Source of the DNA: Alisma plantago-aquatica
Lineage: Eukaryota > Streptophyta > Magnoliopsida > Alismatales > Alismataceae
Assembly: GCA_963693085.1 (NCBI GenBank)
Contig: OY856411.1
Span: 112,659,267-112,723,266, forward strand
DNA: 64,000 bases
Direction of reading: 5' to 3'
Shown here piece after piece: positions 13,601 through 23,925 of the stretch; within the stretch, counting starts at the first letter, position 1, and the number at the start of each line of letters is the position of its first letter. The translations under genes were made by a program, and so were the position numbers. Below the pieces are notes generated by a model. That model did no database searches. It worked only from the letters and a program-made list of their open reading frames with translations, and had not been told where the DNA came from.

Positions 13601-14102
13601 TAGTATTCAAAAAATTAGTAATCTACAAAATAGAATTGCAAATAATAATAACTCACACATAAATACTTCCATATTAAGTCTATCTTCCCCTTAATAACTT
13701 TATGCCAAGAAACTATCTTACAACAATAATGTCTACAAGTAACATACCCAAGATATGAAACAAACGAATTGCGGTTCACTCCAATTACATTTCCTACATT
13801 ATCAAAATCCACAACTAGTTTGGGTCCATTGCACCTTAGCAATGTTAACTTCTTCATCATAGTGATGCCCCTTCTCTTGTCAACTTTTTGGTACTGCTCA
13901 TCAAGTGCCTCAAGTGCTTCAGTGGGTACATGTGCATCATCAACCTAAAATTTGACAAAATAAACACACAGGATATAACTATAAATGGACATATAGATAG
14001 AAATATATGATATATTTTTAAACTTACATTGTGAGTCGGTGCATTAGTATCCTCACCATGCTCATCATGGACATCATGGTCATCATGCCCATGCTCAGCC
14101 AT
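10677..14102 (-). pseudogene. CACTA element B gene 2: accessory protein with C48 (Ulp1-like) protease domain
   Basis: Multi-exon gene read from ATG at 14102 (MAEHGHDDHD) to TAA at 10677. Exons in order: His/Asp-rich start; 13860-13660, a counterpart of the Ptta block (NGPKLVVDFDNVGNVIGVNR); 13582-13370 (a QWNFLDQEEWEVFVASRN stretch); 13230-13010; a Gly-rich GNVMGTGAGVGIKAFFG segment at 12850-12790; a charged helix (VDKRIKEAVDKTLHEAMSKW) at 12660-12570; 12365-12110 ending in EGRVILWPK; then a C-terminal cysteine peptidase. The peptidase triad is visible: His in THWELLVI (about 11390), Asp in VYYLDP (about 11350) and Cys in NGWACAYYVM (about 11010). It ends VGVLKYNWNVDSDYD. A TGA directly after AYYVM is the clearest lesion. 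Ulp1-like domains occur in other plant CACTA and Mutator-like elements; their role is not settled. Confidence 0.8.
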
Positions 14103-14262
14103 CTGAAAATTTCATTAAAAAATCAAACATTTAGCATTTGACATAACTAGAAGATAATGAAACATTGAAAACTGAAACATTGTATAGTTCACATATACAA
14201 ATGAAACATTGAAAAATGAAACATATAAAAAAATATAAACATGCATGCTTGTAATATTGCGA

Positions 14263-17200
14263 TCATTTATCAATTAACAATCCTTCGTTGTGATCTTCGT
14301 GCACATACAAGTCATCATTAGCTTCAATATTTTGTGGTGTTGGCAACCCAACTGAGAATGGACTGGAGTCATCATACTTATCATAGTACTCTTCTTCATC
14401 TATAGGATCTTCAATGAACTATCTTTTACCATAAAGAACAACTAACCATTTATCATTTGTAGGATCATCGATATAAAATACTTGTTTCGCCTATGATGCC
14501 AATATGAATGGTTCACCCTTCTCGCCAATCTTTTCAAAGTTCACTAAAGTGAAACCCAATTCATCCACTATAACTCGTTTGGTGTTATCAACCCAATTAC
14601 ATTTTAAGAGCGGAATTCTAAAATCTATGTAGTCAAACTCCCATATGTCTTCAATGACACTGTAATATGACATTTTAGCTTCACGTGGACTCTTATCCTT
14701 TGCACTTGCAAAAAACATAGTCGACGCTTGAAGGGTGACCCCATTGTTTTGGATGACACTCTTATCATCTTGGTGCTTTGTGTAATATGTGAATCCATTA
14801 ATGTCATACCCTTCATAAGACATAACCTTCAATTTTGGTTTAAAGGCGAGGCATTTGATAGTTTCATTAATATCATCTGGTGTTTGACATAGTTGATGTA
14901 AGACTTTATCTTCAAACCACTTAATAAATGTCTTATTATGCAATCTAGCAAGCCACATTGAATTGGCTCGAGGATATTGTCTCTTGATGAAATTGGTATG
15001 TTCCTCGATATAAACACTCACTTCATCCATGTTGTATAAAATGTACAAGTGACCTTCTTCCAACTGCTCATGGCTGATTACTTTCACCCGTGATCCCAAA
15101 ATTCCTTTGCCAAATTGCTCCTCAATATTCTTGTCATTACCAGGAGTGTCATTACCACTCAGAAAGTCATTACAAAAATCCATAACCTCTCTCACCACAT
15201 AACCCTCAATAATACTCCCTTCAGGCTGATAACAGTTTCAAACATCACTTTTAAAAATGCTCATGTATCGTTCTAAGGGATACATCCTATGCAAGAAAAC
15301 TGGTCCCAACATTTTCACTTCCCTAGTCTAGTGGACAACAAGATGTACCATGATATCAAAGAATGAAGGAGGGAAATACATCTCAAGCTGACATAGGGTA
15401 AAAACCACTTTTGTTTACAAAGTATCAAGAGTATCAGGGTCAATAACTTTGCTACCCATACTGTTGAAAAAGAAACAAAGTCTGGTGATTGCAAACCTTA
15501 CCTGCTTCAACAATATAGATCGAATTTCCACAGGAAATATTTGTTGCATTAGAGCGTGACAATCATGAGATTTAAGACCTATCAACTTCAGATCTTTCAT
15601 TGATACCAATCTATGAATGTTGGATGAGTAACCCTGTGGCACCTTAACATTTACCAAGCAATCATAAAAAGCTTTCTTGTCCTTTCAAGACAACATGTAA
15701 CAAGTGGGAGGTAAGTATGTTCTCCGATTTCCCATTTCACATAATTCTGTTGATTCTGACCTTATTCCCATTTCATGTAGGTCCAGTCTGGATTTTATCC
15801 CATTTTTAGTCTTACCTGGTATATTCAACAGAGTACCAATGATGCTATCACAGACATTTTTCTCCACGTGCATGCCACCGATACAATGCCTGACTATCAA
15901 AGAACTCCAATAAGGAAGATCCCAAAATATTGACTTCTTCTTGAATAAAGATTTGTCACTCCGTGTGGCCATAGTATATTGTGATCTCTTACCAAATTCA
16001 TTGACAAAATCTTTTACTCTTTCATAAACAACCTCCCCCGGTATAGGTTTAGGTGCACTCCATTCCTCATTACATCCATTGAATGCTTTGAGCTTCCTAC
16101 GATACAGATGGAATTTTGGAAGAAACCTTCGATGACCAAGATATACAGTCTTGCCGCCATGTTTTAGTATTATTGAATCAATGTTCTCTTCACATATAGG
16201 ACACACTTTAGCTCCTTTGACACTATATCCAGACAAATTCCCATATGCTAGAAAGTCATTAATAGTGCAAAACAACATAGCATGCAAATGAAATGTATCT
16301 CTTTGTGACGCATCAAAGGTCATCACACCTTCACCCCAAAGTTTCTTTAAGTCATCAATCAAAGGTTCAAGATAAACATTGGTATCATTTCCAGGTTGTT
16401 TAGGGCCCGATATCAACAACGACAGCATAACGTACTTATTTTTCATACACAACCAGGGAGGAAGATTGTATATAATAAGCATGACTGGCCAAGTGCTATG
16501 TTGGCTGCTCAATGTCCCGTATGGATTCATCCCATCTGTACAATGCCCAAGTCTTAGATTCCTGACTTCTACACCAAATTTAGGGTACAATAGATCAATC
16601 TTCTTCCACTGTGGGGAATCAGACGCATGCCGCAGGATCCCATCATTATTTTTCTTAACATCTGCATGCCACCTCAAATTCTTCACATCTATCGGATTGG
16701 AAAACAAGCGTTGAAACCATGATATTATTGGTAGATACCACATCACCTTGGTAGGAGAACCAATTTTGGACTCCCCCAAAGTTGTCAATTTATACCGTGA
16801 TACACCACATTTTGGAAAATCTTTCAAATACACATAGTCCTTTTGAAATAATACACAATCATTTGAGCATGCATGTATCTTCTTAGAATCCATTCCCATT
16901 GGGAACAACAATTTCTTTACCTGGTATGTTGACATTGGGAACAACAATTTCTTAGATCGGTGTGCTCTACCCCACAACTATCCAACATTGCATCAATGAT
17001 GTCTACTGGAACTGGTTCGTTCACATGTACGTCATCAGAGGCAATTTCTTCTTCCACACAAGCACTGTTATCGACATCCACTGGTTTTGGGTTTGAAATC
17101 TCTCCATGCCAGTGCCATTCTGTATAGCTTTGTATATTCCCGTTGCACATGACACGACTTTTGATTTCGTCACCAGTGCTGACTTTCAAGTTGTTACCGC

Positions 17201-17333
17201 AATGCCTACATGGACAGTAGAACCTATCTCCAGGTTGTTTCCTATGTTCCTCGACAAATCTAATAAGCTGATCAAGACCAAAAATATACTCTGGGGTGCA
17301 GCGATTGTGAATGGACATCCATGGTCTATCCAT
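14263..17333 (-). pseudogene. CACTA element B gene 1: TNP2-type transposase, internally deleted
   Basis: Starts at MDRPWM (17333), directly after a probable splice acceptor. The transposase-associated domain shows FYCPCRHCGN, then the frame runs to about 16990. The tnp2 core (16900-15685) contains CPICEENID, STWPVMLIIYNLPPWLCMK, GHRRFLP and MHVEKNVCDSIIGTLL. DUF4218 follows at 15657-15250. The DUF4216 part occupies 15198-14500 and the tail ends LLIDK at 14263. Compared with element A, the LYLGCKKYSNLA region is missing between the zinc domain and tnp2, and a 33-bp direct repeat (two copies of KKLLFPM) sits at the junction. Stops near 15687, 15418, 15325, 15235 and 14420 are further damage. 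Intact homologues would cut the element at its CACTA ends. Confidence 0.88.
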
Positions 17334-17464
17334 TCTATGATCAAAGAGAAAACAAGTATACATTACAACAAAATTAGGGTCTAGGGTTAACATATTAGAG
17401 TTTAAGCATGGTTAAAACTTTATGCTTTAAGGTCATATATATAATTAATGGTTAAAACATCCTA

Positions 17465-17880
17465 AGTGAGATTAGGTGTTCAAGAACAGTCCCAAACCGG
17501 GGACTATCCAAGATTTACTCCTGTTGAGTAAATCTTGGACGGGTTTCTAGGCCAACAAATACATGTGTTGTCATTCTTATATATAATAATTGTGTACCAC
17601 CTATCGCATTCTTGAACACCTAATCTCACTAGTAAGTGTATAATGTGTATTGAGTTTTCAAGAAAATTTTGGCAGCATTTCCCCGCTGTTCTCCGAGTAC
17701 ATATGTACTTAGAGAACAAATGGGGAAATGCTACCGAAATTTTCTTGAAAACCCAATACACATTATACACTTACATCCTAAGTGAGATTAGGTGTTCAAG
17801 AACAGTCCCAAATCAGGGACTATCCAAGATTTACTCCTAATGAGTAAATCTTGGATGGGTTTCTAGGCCAACAAATACAA
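17465..17880. repeat. foldback cassette upstream of the element B transposase
   Basis: Two near-identical direct units (17459-17565 and 17774-17880) flank a 141-bp near-perfect palindrome (17633-17773; arms of about 70 bp meeting at ATGTAC with no spacer). Each direct unit has its own hairpins: TCCAAGATTTACTC, a 5-nt loop and the exact complement, and AGTCCC, a 6-nt loop and GGGACT. The first unit is also closed by an inverted copy of its own start (17465-17487 against 17608-17630). The loops differ between units while the stems are unchanged. It lies about 130-550 bp upstream of the transposase start, where promoter or leader sequence is expected. Confidence 0.85.
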
Positions 17881-19020
17881 TACAGGTCCCTTGTTCACAA
17901 CCCCATTCAACACACAATTTTCTGACAAAAACACTTGTGGACAGCCATAACAACTTATCAATGCTTCCTAAATTAATCAATGTATTATTTTATATATAAC
18001 ACAAATCTGGTGGGTATAGCATAGCAAAAAACTCAACATGTCACAACAGAAACATGTCCTTAACCTAATATATAGATATTTGTAACATAACTCATTAGGA
18101 AGAGAGACCATGAAACACCATGCATTGATTTGAAATTTTCGTTCCCATCTAAGGTATTTGCAATTTCATGCTTGTTTCTCTATCTTTCTTTCTAGTATTT
18201 CTACTTGAATTGCATATATAATCAATTTCATATAGATAACCACCACATTATGTTACTAATCATTACTTCATATTATGTCCTATGTAAATTTTACTTAAAC
18301 AGGAATATGTCCATTTCTCTCCAAGTGACACATTAACAGCTTATGAATGTTTAGATGCATTTATACTATCAATTCCTAGGGTTTACTTTTTTACAGTAGA
18401 AAAATATAATAGGAGTTATTTTGATCATTTTTTTACTAAAAATTACATGTCTCTATGTAACTTCCATAAATAAACTATTATATATTAATATGATACTTTA
18501 ATTGGCTGTGTTCATAGAGTCCACTTTAGGGTCTGGACAAAGGCCGACAGTTCTACCAAATGGATCTTCTATTTTAGAGGCAATACATATAGTATAAAGG
18601 TGAAAAAAGCAGATTGAAGATATAATCATTTTAGAAATAGAAGACCCACATGTGAGTTAAGTTTGAGACATCAATGTATCTTTAATACACATGTTTCAAG
18701 GTTCAAAGTACATAATCAAATCAAATTAGGATGCTAGAATGGACAAGTTTGAATCTTATTTCAACATGCATCAAAATTTATTGAATTAGGTCAAGCACAA
18801 GGATTAGAAGCACAAATATATGCAAGAACAAGATTTATTCATATCCTAGGTTGATTTACAATAGCAACATCTAATTTGATAAACAAATTTAAATCTGGAG
18901 ATGATTAAATAATTTTAAAAAGTAGATGGACAAGCATAAATCCCTAAATTTAATAATCTGATGAATAAAAAATCATTAGATGAACGAATGAGTAGATAAG
19001 TAAATACAAATCAGTATTTA
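17881..19020. other. gene-free leader or intron region of CACTA element B
   Basis: AT-rich sequence with short frames only. Lying between the GC-rich leader (19020-19600) and the transposase start at 17333, on the minus strand, it may be a 5' intron or promoter-distal leader. No repeats or motifs stand out. Confidence 0.4.
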
Positions 19021-19021
19021 A

Positions 19022-19600
19022 GTAAATACAAATCAGAGCATCTTGCTCTGGAGCTGGGAGAGAGGGCGAGACAGAGGGTTTTTGGAGATGTTTACCTCCG
19101 TTTGAGCCCATCCGGGCATCTTGCTCTGGAGTAGGGAGAGAGGGCAAGATGGAGGGGTGCACATGGAAGCCAAACGGGTAGGCCGAGCGGGCAGGCGAGC
19201 GTGGAAGAGCGGCGAGCAGACAACCGACGAGCAAGCAAGGAGGAGGGAGAAGGGCGGCAGTGAGTAGGCAACAGGCGGTGAGCTCTGGAGCAGGCAGCCG
19301 GTGAGCGGCGAGCTCTGGACCAGGCAGAAGGCCGGCGAGCTCTGGAGCAGGCGGTGAGCTCTGCAGCAGGCAAAAGGTCGGTAAGCTCCAGAACCAGTGA
19401 CGGAAGGGCAGCGGCCGGCGAGCTCCAGAACCAGCGACGGTAGGGTACCACAAGCACCGGAGGCGGCGGCAGGGAGAAGGGCGGCCGGCGGCTGCGAGTA
19501 GGGAGAAGGGCGGCGGTGCGCAAGGAGGCGGGAGCAGGCTGGAGTGTGACCAGCGACGTCGGGAGTGGAAGGGCTAATTTCACGATGAAACAGAGACGAA
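19022..19600 (-). promoter_or_regulatory. GC-rich leader/promoter zone of CACTA element B
   Basis: An abrupt GC- and CpG-rich block in AT-rich surroundings, just inside the subterminal repeats at the 5' side of the element. It contains degenerate tandem repeats of 'gagctctggagcaggc' with variations. In En/Spm the promoter and a GC-rich untranslated first exon lie at exactly this place and are a target of methylation. The long minus frames through it (Leu/Pro/Arg/Ser-rich, up to 192 codons) are more likely a composition effect than a protein. Confidence 0.55.
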
Positions 19601-19639
19601 TGGGGAAGAGTTTATTTCTCACGGGGGCTATTAAGTTAA

Positions 19640-20094
19640 CAAAGGTGTCATTTGTCTTAGAAACTGACACCTAATAACCATCAGCGCCGGTTACCAGAAA
19701 AAACCGACGTCCATTGGACAATCTTAACCCTAAAAAATTTTACAGGGACGGCACGCGAAACCTTATCAGCGTCGGTTTTTCCCCAAAAACCGACGACCTT
19801 TGGAGGTAATATTTTTCGTTGTTAGACGTCGGTTATTAGGTAAACAACTGACGCCGTATGTGAAACTTTGGGGGTAATTTTCTTTCACTCGAAAAATTGG
19901 ATTTGGTGGGCTATTTTAGGTGTCGGTTCGTCTTAGGTTGTCGATGCTTAATAAAAAGTGATACCCGTGTCTGGCCGGTCTTCAAATATAGATGTCGGTC
20001 TCTGTAATTAGCTGACATTGTAGGGTTTAGCCGTCGATTTTTGGTAATAACCAATGTCTCTAAATGTGACGTTATAGCTATTTCTGTAGTAGTG
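19640..20094. repeat. right subterminal repeats of CACTA element B
   Basis: Direct and inverted copies of the same motif as at the left end (GTCGGTTATTAG, AACCGACG and variants), about ten within 450 bases, finishing in the terminus TAGTAGTG at 20094. Together with 9696-10180 they identify one element. Confidence 0.85.
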
Positions 20095-20277
20095 ATAATA
20101 TTACATAATTCAAAACAAAAGTAGTATCTAAAGTCGTTTCCATTTGCTGCAGAACATGAAGTTTAAAGATAATTGCATTCTTTGATACTGTCTAGAGAGA
20201 TGACATATATAGTTGTTTTTCTTTAATCCAATTTTTTTATTAGTACATGACGATCCAAATAATGGTGTTTCATGTCC

Positions 20278-20804
20278 ATTGTCGTAGATAATGTTGACAA
20301 ATGATAATCCTATTTTGTTTTGACCTGCTTTTGATTTTGTTATGGAGAATCTTAGTATTATGGACAATACATTCACTATGAATGGTTTGTGGTTTTTAGA
20401 TATGAGCAATGTTTGAGCATCTTGTTTGTGATATTTACATCTGAGCAATGTTTGAGTTTCTGGGTTAGGTTTTCAAAAACTAGATCTGTAGTGAAAGTGT
20501 GTTATTTCTATGTTAGATGTTTCAGTTTCATACTTGCATGCCATTGACAATGTTGCCAAATGACAATCCTATTTTGATTTGACCTACTTTTAATTTTTTT
20601 ATGGAGAATCTTAGTATTATGAACAATACACGCACTGTGATTGGTTTGTGGTTTTTAGCTATGAGCACTGTTTGAGCTTCTTGGTTGTGAGATTTACATA
20701 TGAGTAATGTTTGAGCTTCCGAGTTAGGTTCTCAAAACCTATATCTATAGTGAAAGTGTGTTATTTCTCTATTATATGCTTTAGTGTGATACTTGTAGGG
20801 CATT
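20278..20804. repeat. two-copy tandem duplication, period about 260 bp
   Basis: 20278-20543 and 20544-20804 align throughout, for example 'tatggagaatcttagtatta' at about 20340 and 20599, and the shared 'gtgaaagtgtgttatttct' near the end of each copy. No coding function is apparent. It lies in the presumed continuation of element A just right of the element B insertion. Confidence 0.75.
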
Positions 20805-21640
20805 CTATGCTAGCAATAGTCTTCATAAGCTAGATGGTCTAGTTCATAAGCTAGATGGTCTAGTTCTTGATTATGGTGTTTCACTCCCTCTTCTTCTCCA
20901 TTTATTTGCCCACCTGCTACATGTTGTCTTATCCCTCTTCAGTCATGATCAACAATGTTCAGGGATTACAGACTATCAAGGTGACTTTGAAATGCAATGA
21001 GTGGGCCTTTAGCCCTAAAATCACTCTAGATAATGATTGAAAAAGTCTTTACAAACTTCCTGCTGTACTTTGCACTATATGAACATGTTGACTTATTAAT
21101 ATATTCTGTGATTGCAATGAATTTCACATTTTATTATATGCTTAACTTGTTTGTTGTTGAACCTTCTATATAAAAACCCATTTAGACTACATTGTGTTCA
21201 CCTACTGTTACAACTGGAAGGTAGTGAAGGATGTTCTCCTATCTCACCACATAATTTGACACCCACAAAGCTTTATGAAGTCAGATACGTTCTAGTGGGA
21301 ATTAGCTACAGGTCGTCAAGGCTGAAAATAGACAAGTCATCTGGTTCAATCAGCTAAGGAAGGTATGTGTGCTTGGCAATGCTTCAACAAAGATATGCTT
21401 TCTAATGTTGATGTAATTGTTTTTTTGACAGATTAAGTTGTTCTTTCTTGTTGTTCTTTAGTTGCTTCCTTCTGTTGGATTGTTTGTGGCTCAGTTTGTC
21501 AAGATGATCTTTTTAGCATGCCAATGTGTCAATGTACATAATGAACCAATGTCTCCATATTACAAATTCTATTTGTTTTGATTGTCATGATCAATCTAAG
21601 GTTGGTGGTCACGGGAATGAATGTTTGGTTGTTTTTGTTG
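20805..21640. other. gene-free stretch, presumed element A
   Basis: Contains only short frames, one of which (21151-21357) has some exon-like composition (LEGSEGCSPISPHNLTP, EVRYVLVGISYRSSRLKIDK) but no family I recognise. No termini or repeats seen. Confidence 0.3.
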
Positions 21641-22725
21641 AAAAACTCTGATCCTATGAAAAATGTCTTGTACTATGTGCTTTTTCTCCTCCTAAAGGAG
21701 TCAAGAAGGCTATTTCCAATGTTGTTGCTAGTGTTGATAATAACACCTGTTGTGATGTTGTTTTTAGCAACCACAACTACTCCATGGTGGCTATGGAAAC
21801 ACACACATTTAAGGGAGATCAACATCCTCATGTAGCTGAGCTCTGCAATCCTTCTATATATATAAATGCCTTAACACCAGGTACCTAATAATTGGATCTA
21901 ATGCATTAGATATGGTTTAACAATTATACTAATGGGCAGGCAATTTGGCAACTTGATGCAGATTCATTTAGATTCGGTGTGAACCAAAGATATAGCCCCC
22001 TAATGTAGATCTTTTCATAAACGGGTAAGATTTGAACACTTTAATGAATGGTTGAATATGACACAGAAGGTACCCAACTAGGTCCATGAAATTGATTTAT
22101 TTATTGGTTTCCCAGCCTATGCAAAATGTCTTGTACTATGTGCTCTTTCTTGGCCTAAAGGAGTCAAGAAGGCTATTTTCAATGTTGCTGCTATTGTTGA
22201 TAATAACACCTGTTGTGGTGTTTTTTTTTTAGAAACCACAACTACTCCATGGTGGCTATGGAAACACACACATTTATGGGAGATCAACATTCTCATGTAG
22301 ATGAGCACTGCAATCCCTATATATATATAAATGGCTTAACACCAGGTACCTTTTTTTTTTGAAGTTAACACCAGGTAGCTAATAATTGAATCTAATGCAT
22401 TCAATATAGTTTAACAATTATATTGATGGGCATATGATTTGGCACCTTGATGCAGATTCATTTAGATTATGTGTGAACCGAGGACATAGTCCCCTAATGC
22501 AGATCTTTTCATAAACGCGTAAGATTTTAACACAGATTTGAAAAAAATGTTAAATATGACATAGAAGGTACCCAACTAGGTCCATGAAATTGATTTATTT
22601 ACTGGTTTCCCAGCCCATGCAAAATGTCTTGTACTATGTGCTCTTTCTCCTCCTAAAGGAGTCAAGAAGGCTATTTTCATATTTGTTGCTATTGTTGATT
22701 ATAACACCTGTTGTGCTTATGTAAA
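21641..22725 (+). repeat. threefold tandem repeat carrying an unidentified coding fragment
   Basis: Three copies begin with 'aatgtcttgtactatgtgct' at about 21662, 22124 and 22621 (periods about 460 and 497 bp). The first copy is open for about 70 codons: CAFSPPKGVKKAISNVVASV, then CCDVVFSNHNYSMVAMETH and HVAELCNPSIYINALTPGT. Copy two frameshifts after NTCCGV, next to a T-run, and copy three stops shortly after NTCCAYVK. The spacer between copies ('gaagattcattta..', 'ggtacccaactaggtccatg') is repeated too. This looks like an amplified captured exon inside a large CACTA element. I do not recognise the protein. Confidence 0.6.
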
Positions 22726-23920
22726 ATAGATCATGGGATCACCTTGAGACCTGTAGGTTAACCACTATGTGTGGCTTCTCCTTGTCATTACAGTTGAGAT
22801 CAACCCTGCACTTGGAATGCATGCAACCTCTAGTACCATCTACGATCAACCCTACACTTTGTATGCCTGCAATCTTTAAGAAGGATGGTCATCCCTACAA
22901 CTTCTATTCCAATACATAGCTACTTTGATCTCTATCCTAGAAGACAACAACAGTAGGTAGTAGGTTGTATATAAATGTTTTCCTCAATGCCACAATTTGC
23001 AAATTTTGTTTTCTTGTTGAGGCATGTAGTATTTCTAAATAGTATTTTTTTTTCAATCTAGTCATTTTAATAATTTTGATATACATGTTTATATTTTAGT
23101 TGCAAGAAGGATATATCTATCTATCCTGAGGGTGGATTGGAGGAATATGTTACAACTACATTCAGACATGATGAAGCTAAATCAAGTGCTCCTCAATAAT
23201 ATACAACTGTTAAAACACTTCTCTAGATTCTATGAATATCAATGGTAAGTGTTGAAGTATAAATACAGATAGTGAATGATACTCAAAAAATACTATTGTG
23301 TGCATAAATTTCCTGATATCTTTCCAAGCTAGAAGTTTGAATAAGCATTTGAAAAGGCTCAATGTCTTCAAGTGGATCTCTTGAATATGATTTCAGAAAG
23401 CATCCAGGTCATTGGAGTGTGGTTGTACAAGGTGTGGTTGTACAAATGCATAGGATTGAAATATGGATTTGGATCAGATGAATCACAAACTTCGAGTGCT
23501 CATTTTACTATATACATGCCATATATTCTACCTTGAAGAAAGGAATGAAGATGACAGAGATTCTCCATCAAGATCAATTGTTTACTCCTACATAAAGATT
23601 TTCTCATAAAATTGTTTGATATGGTACCATTAAAGATTGAAACTCTTCTAAACTCACTGCATCATGAATTTTATGTGTTTAATTGGAAGATCATGAAGCT
23701 AGTTTTAGCCTGAGTCCTTTAACTATGTATGTTTGTTTTGTTTACCAGTTGTGTTTTCCAGTTGGTTGAGATGAATTTAAAGATCATTCACATTAATTTT
23801 CCAATTGCTTAAAATCTAGCCTTTTCCCCTATATTCTCTATTTGACACCGTATATATTGGAAGAATAGGATTTCTTATCTAACTTCTCAAAATTTTATGC
23901 AATGTAGGTACATGATCTAG
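22726..23920. other. gene-free stretch left of the LTR element
   Basis: AT-rich sequence with short, interrupted frames and no recognisable domain or terminus. It ends at CTAAT (23921-23925), the target duplication of the LTR element that follows. Confidence 0.35.
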
Positions 23921-23925
23921 CTAAT

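Larger units (their letters stand above)
9696..20094 (-). mobile_element. CACTA element B, complete with termini and TSD
   Basis: The left end at 9696 reads CACTATGATAGAA and the right end, read inward on the minus strand from 20094, reads CACTACTACAGAAA; both fit CACTA/En-Spm termini. The flanking triplet ATA occurs at 9693-9695 and 20095-20097, the expected 3-bp target duplication. Between them, on the minus strand, lie a subterminal repeat zone, a GC-rich leader, a foldback cassette, the transposase gene, the accessory/protease gene, a minisatellite and the other subterminal zone. It sits directly behind an exon of element A, so B is younger than A. Premature stops in both genes suggest B is no longer autonomous. 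Confidence 0.93.

Noticed and set aside
18950..19670. Long Leu/Pro/Arg-rich minus frames (167 and 192 codons)
   Set aside because: Two overlapping frames of similar length through a GC-rich repeat; stop codons are rare there for reasons of composition.
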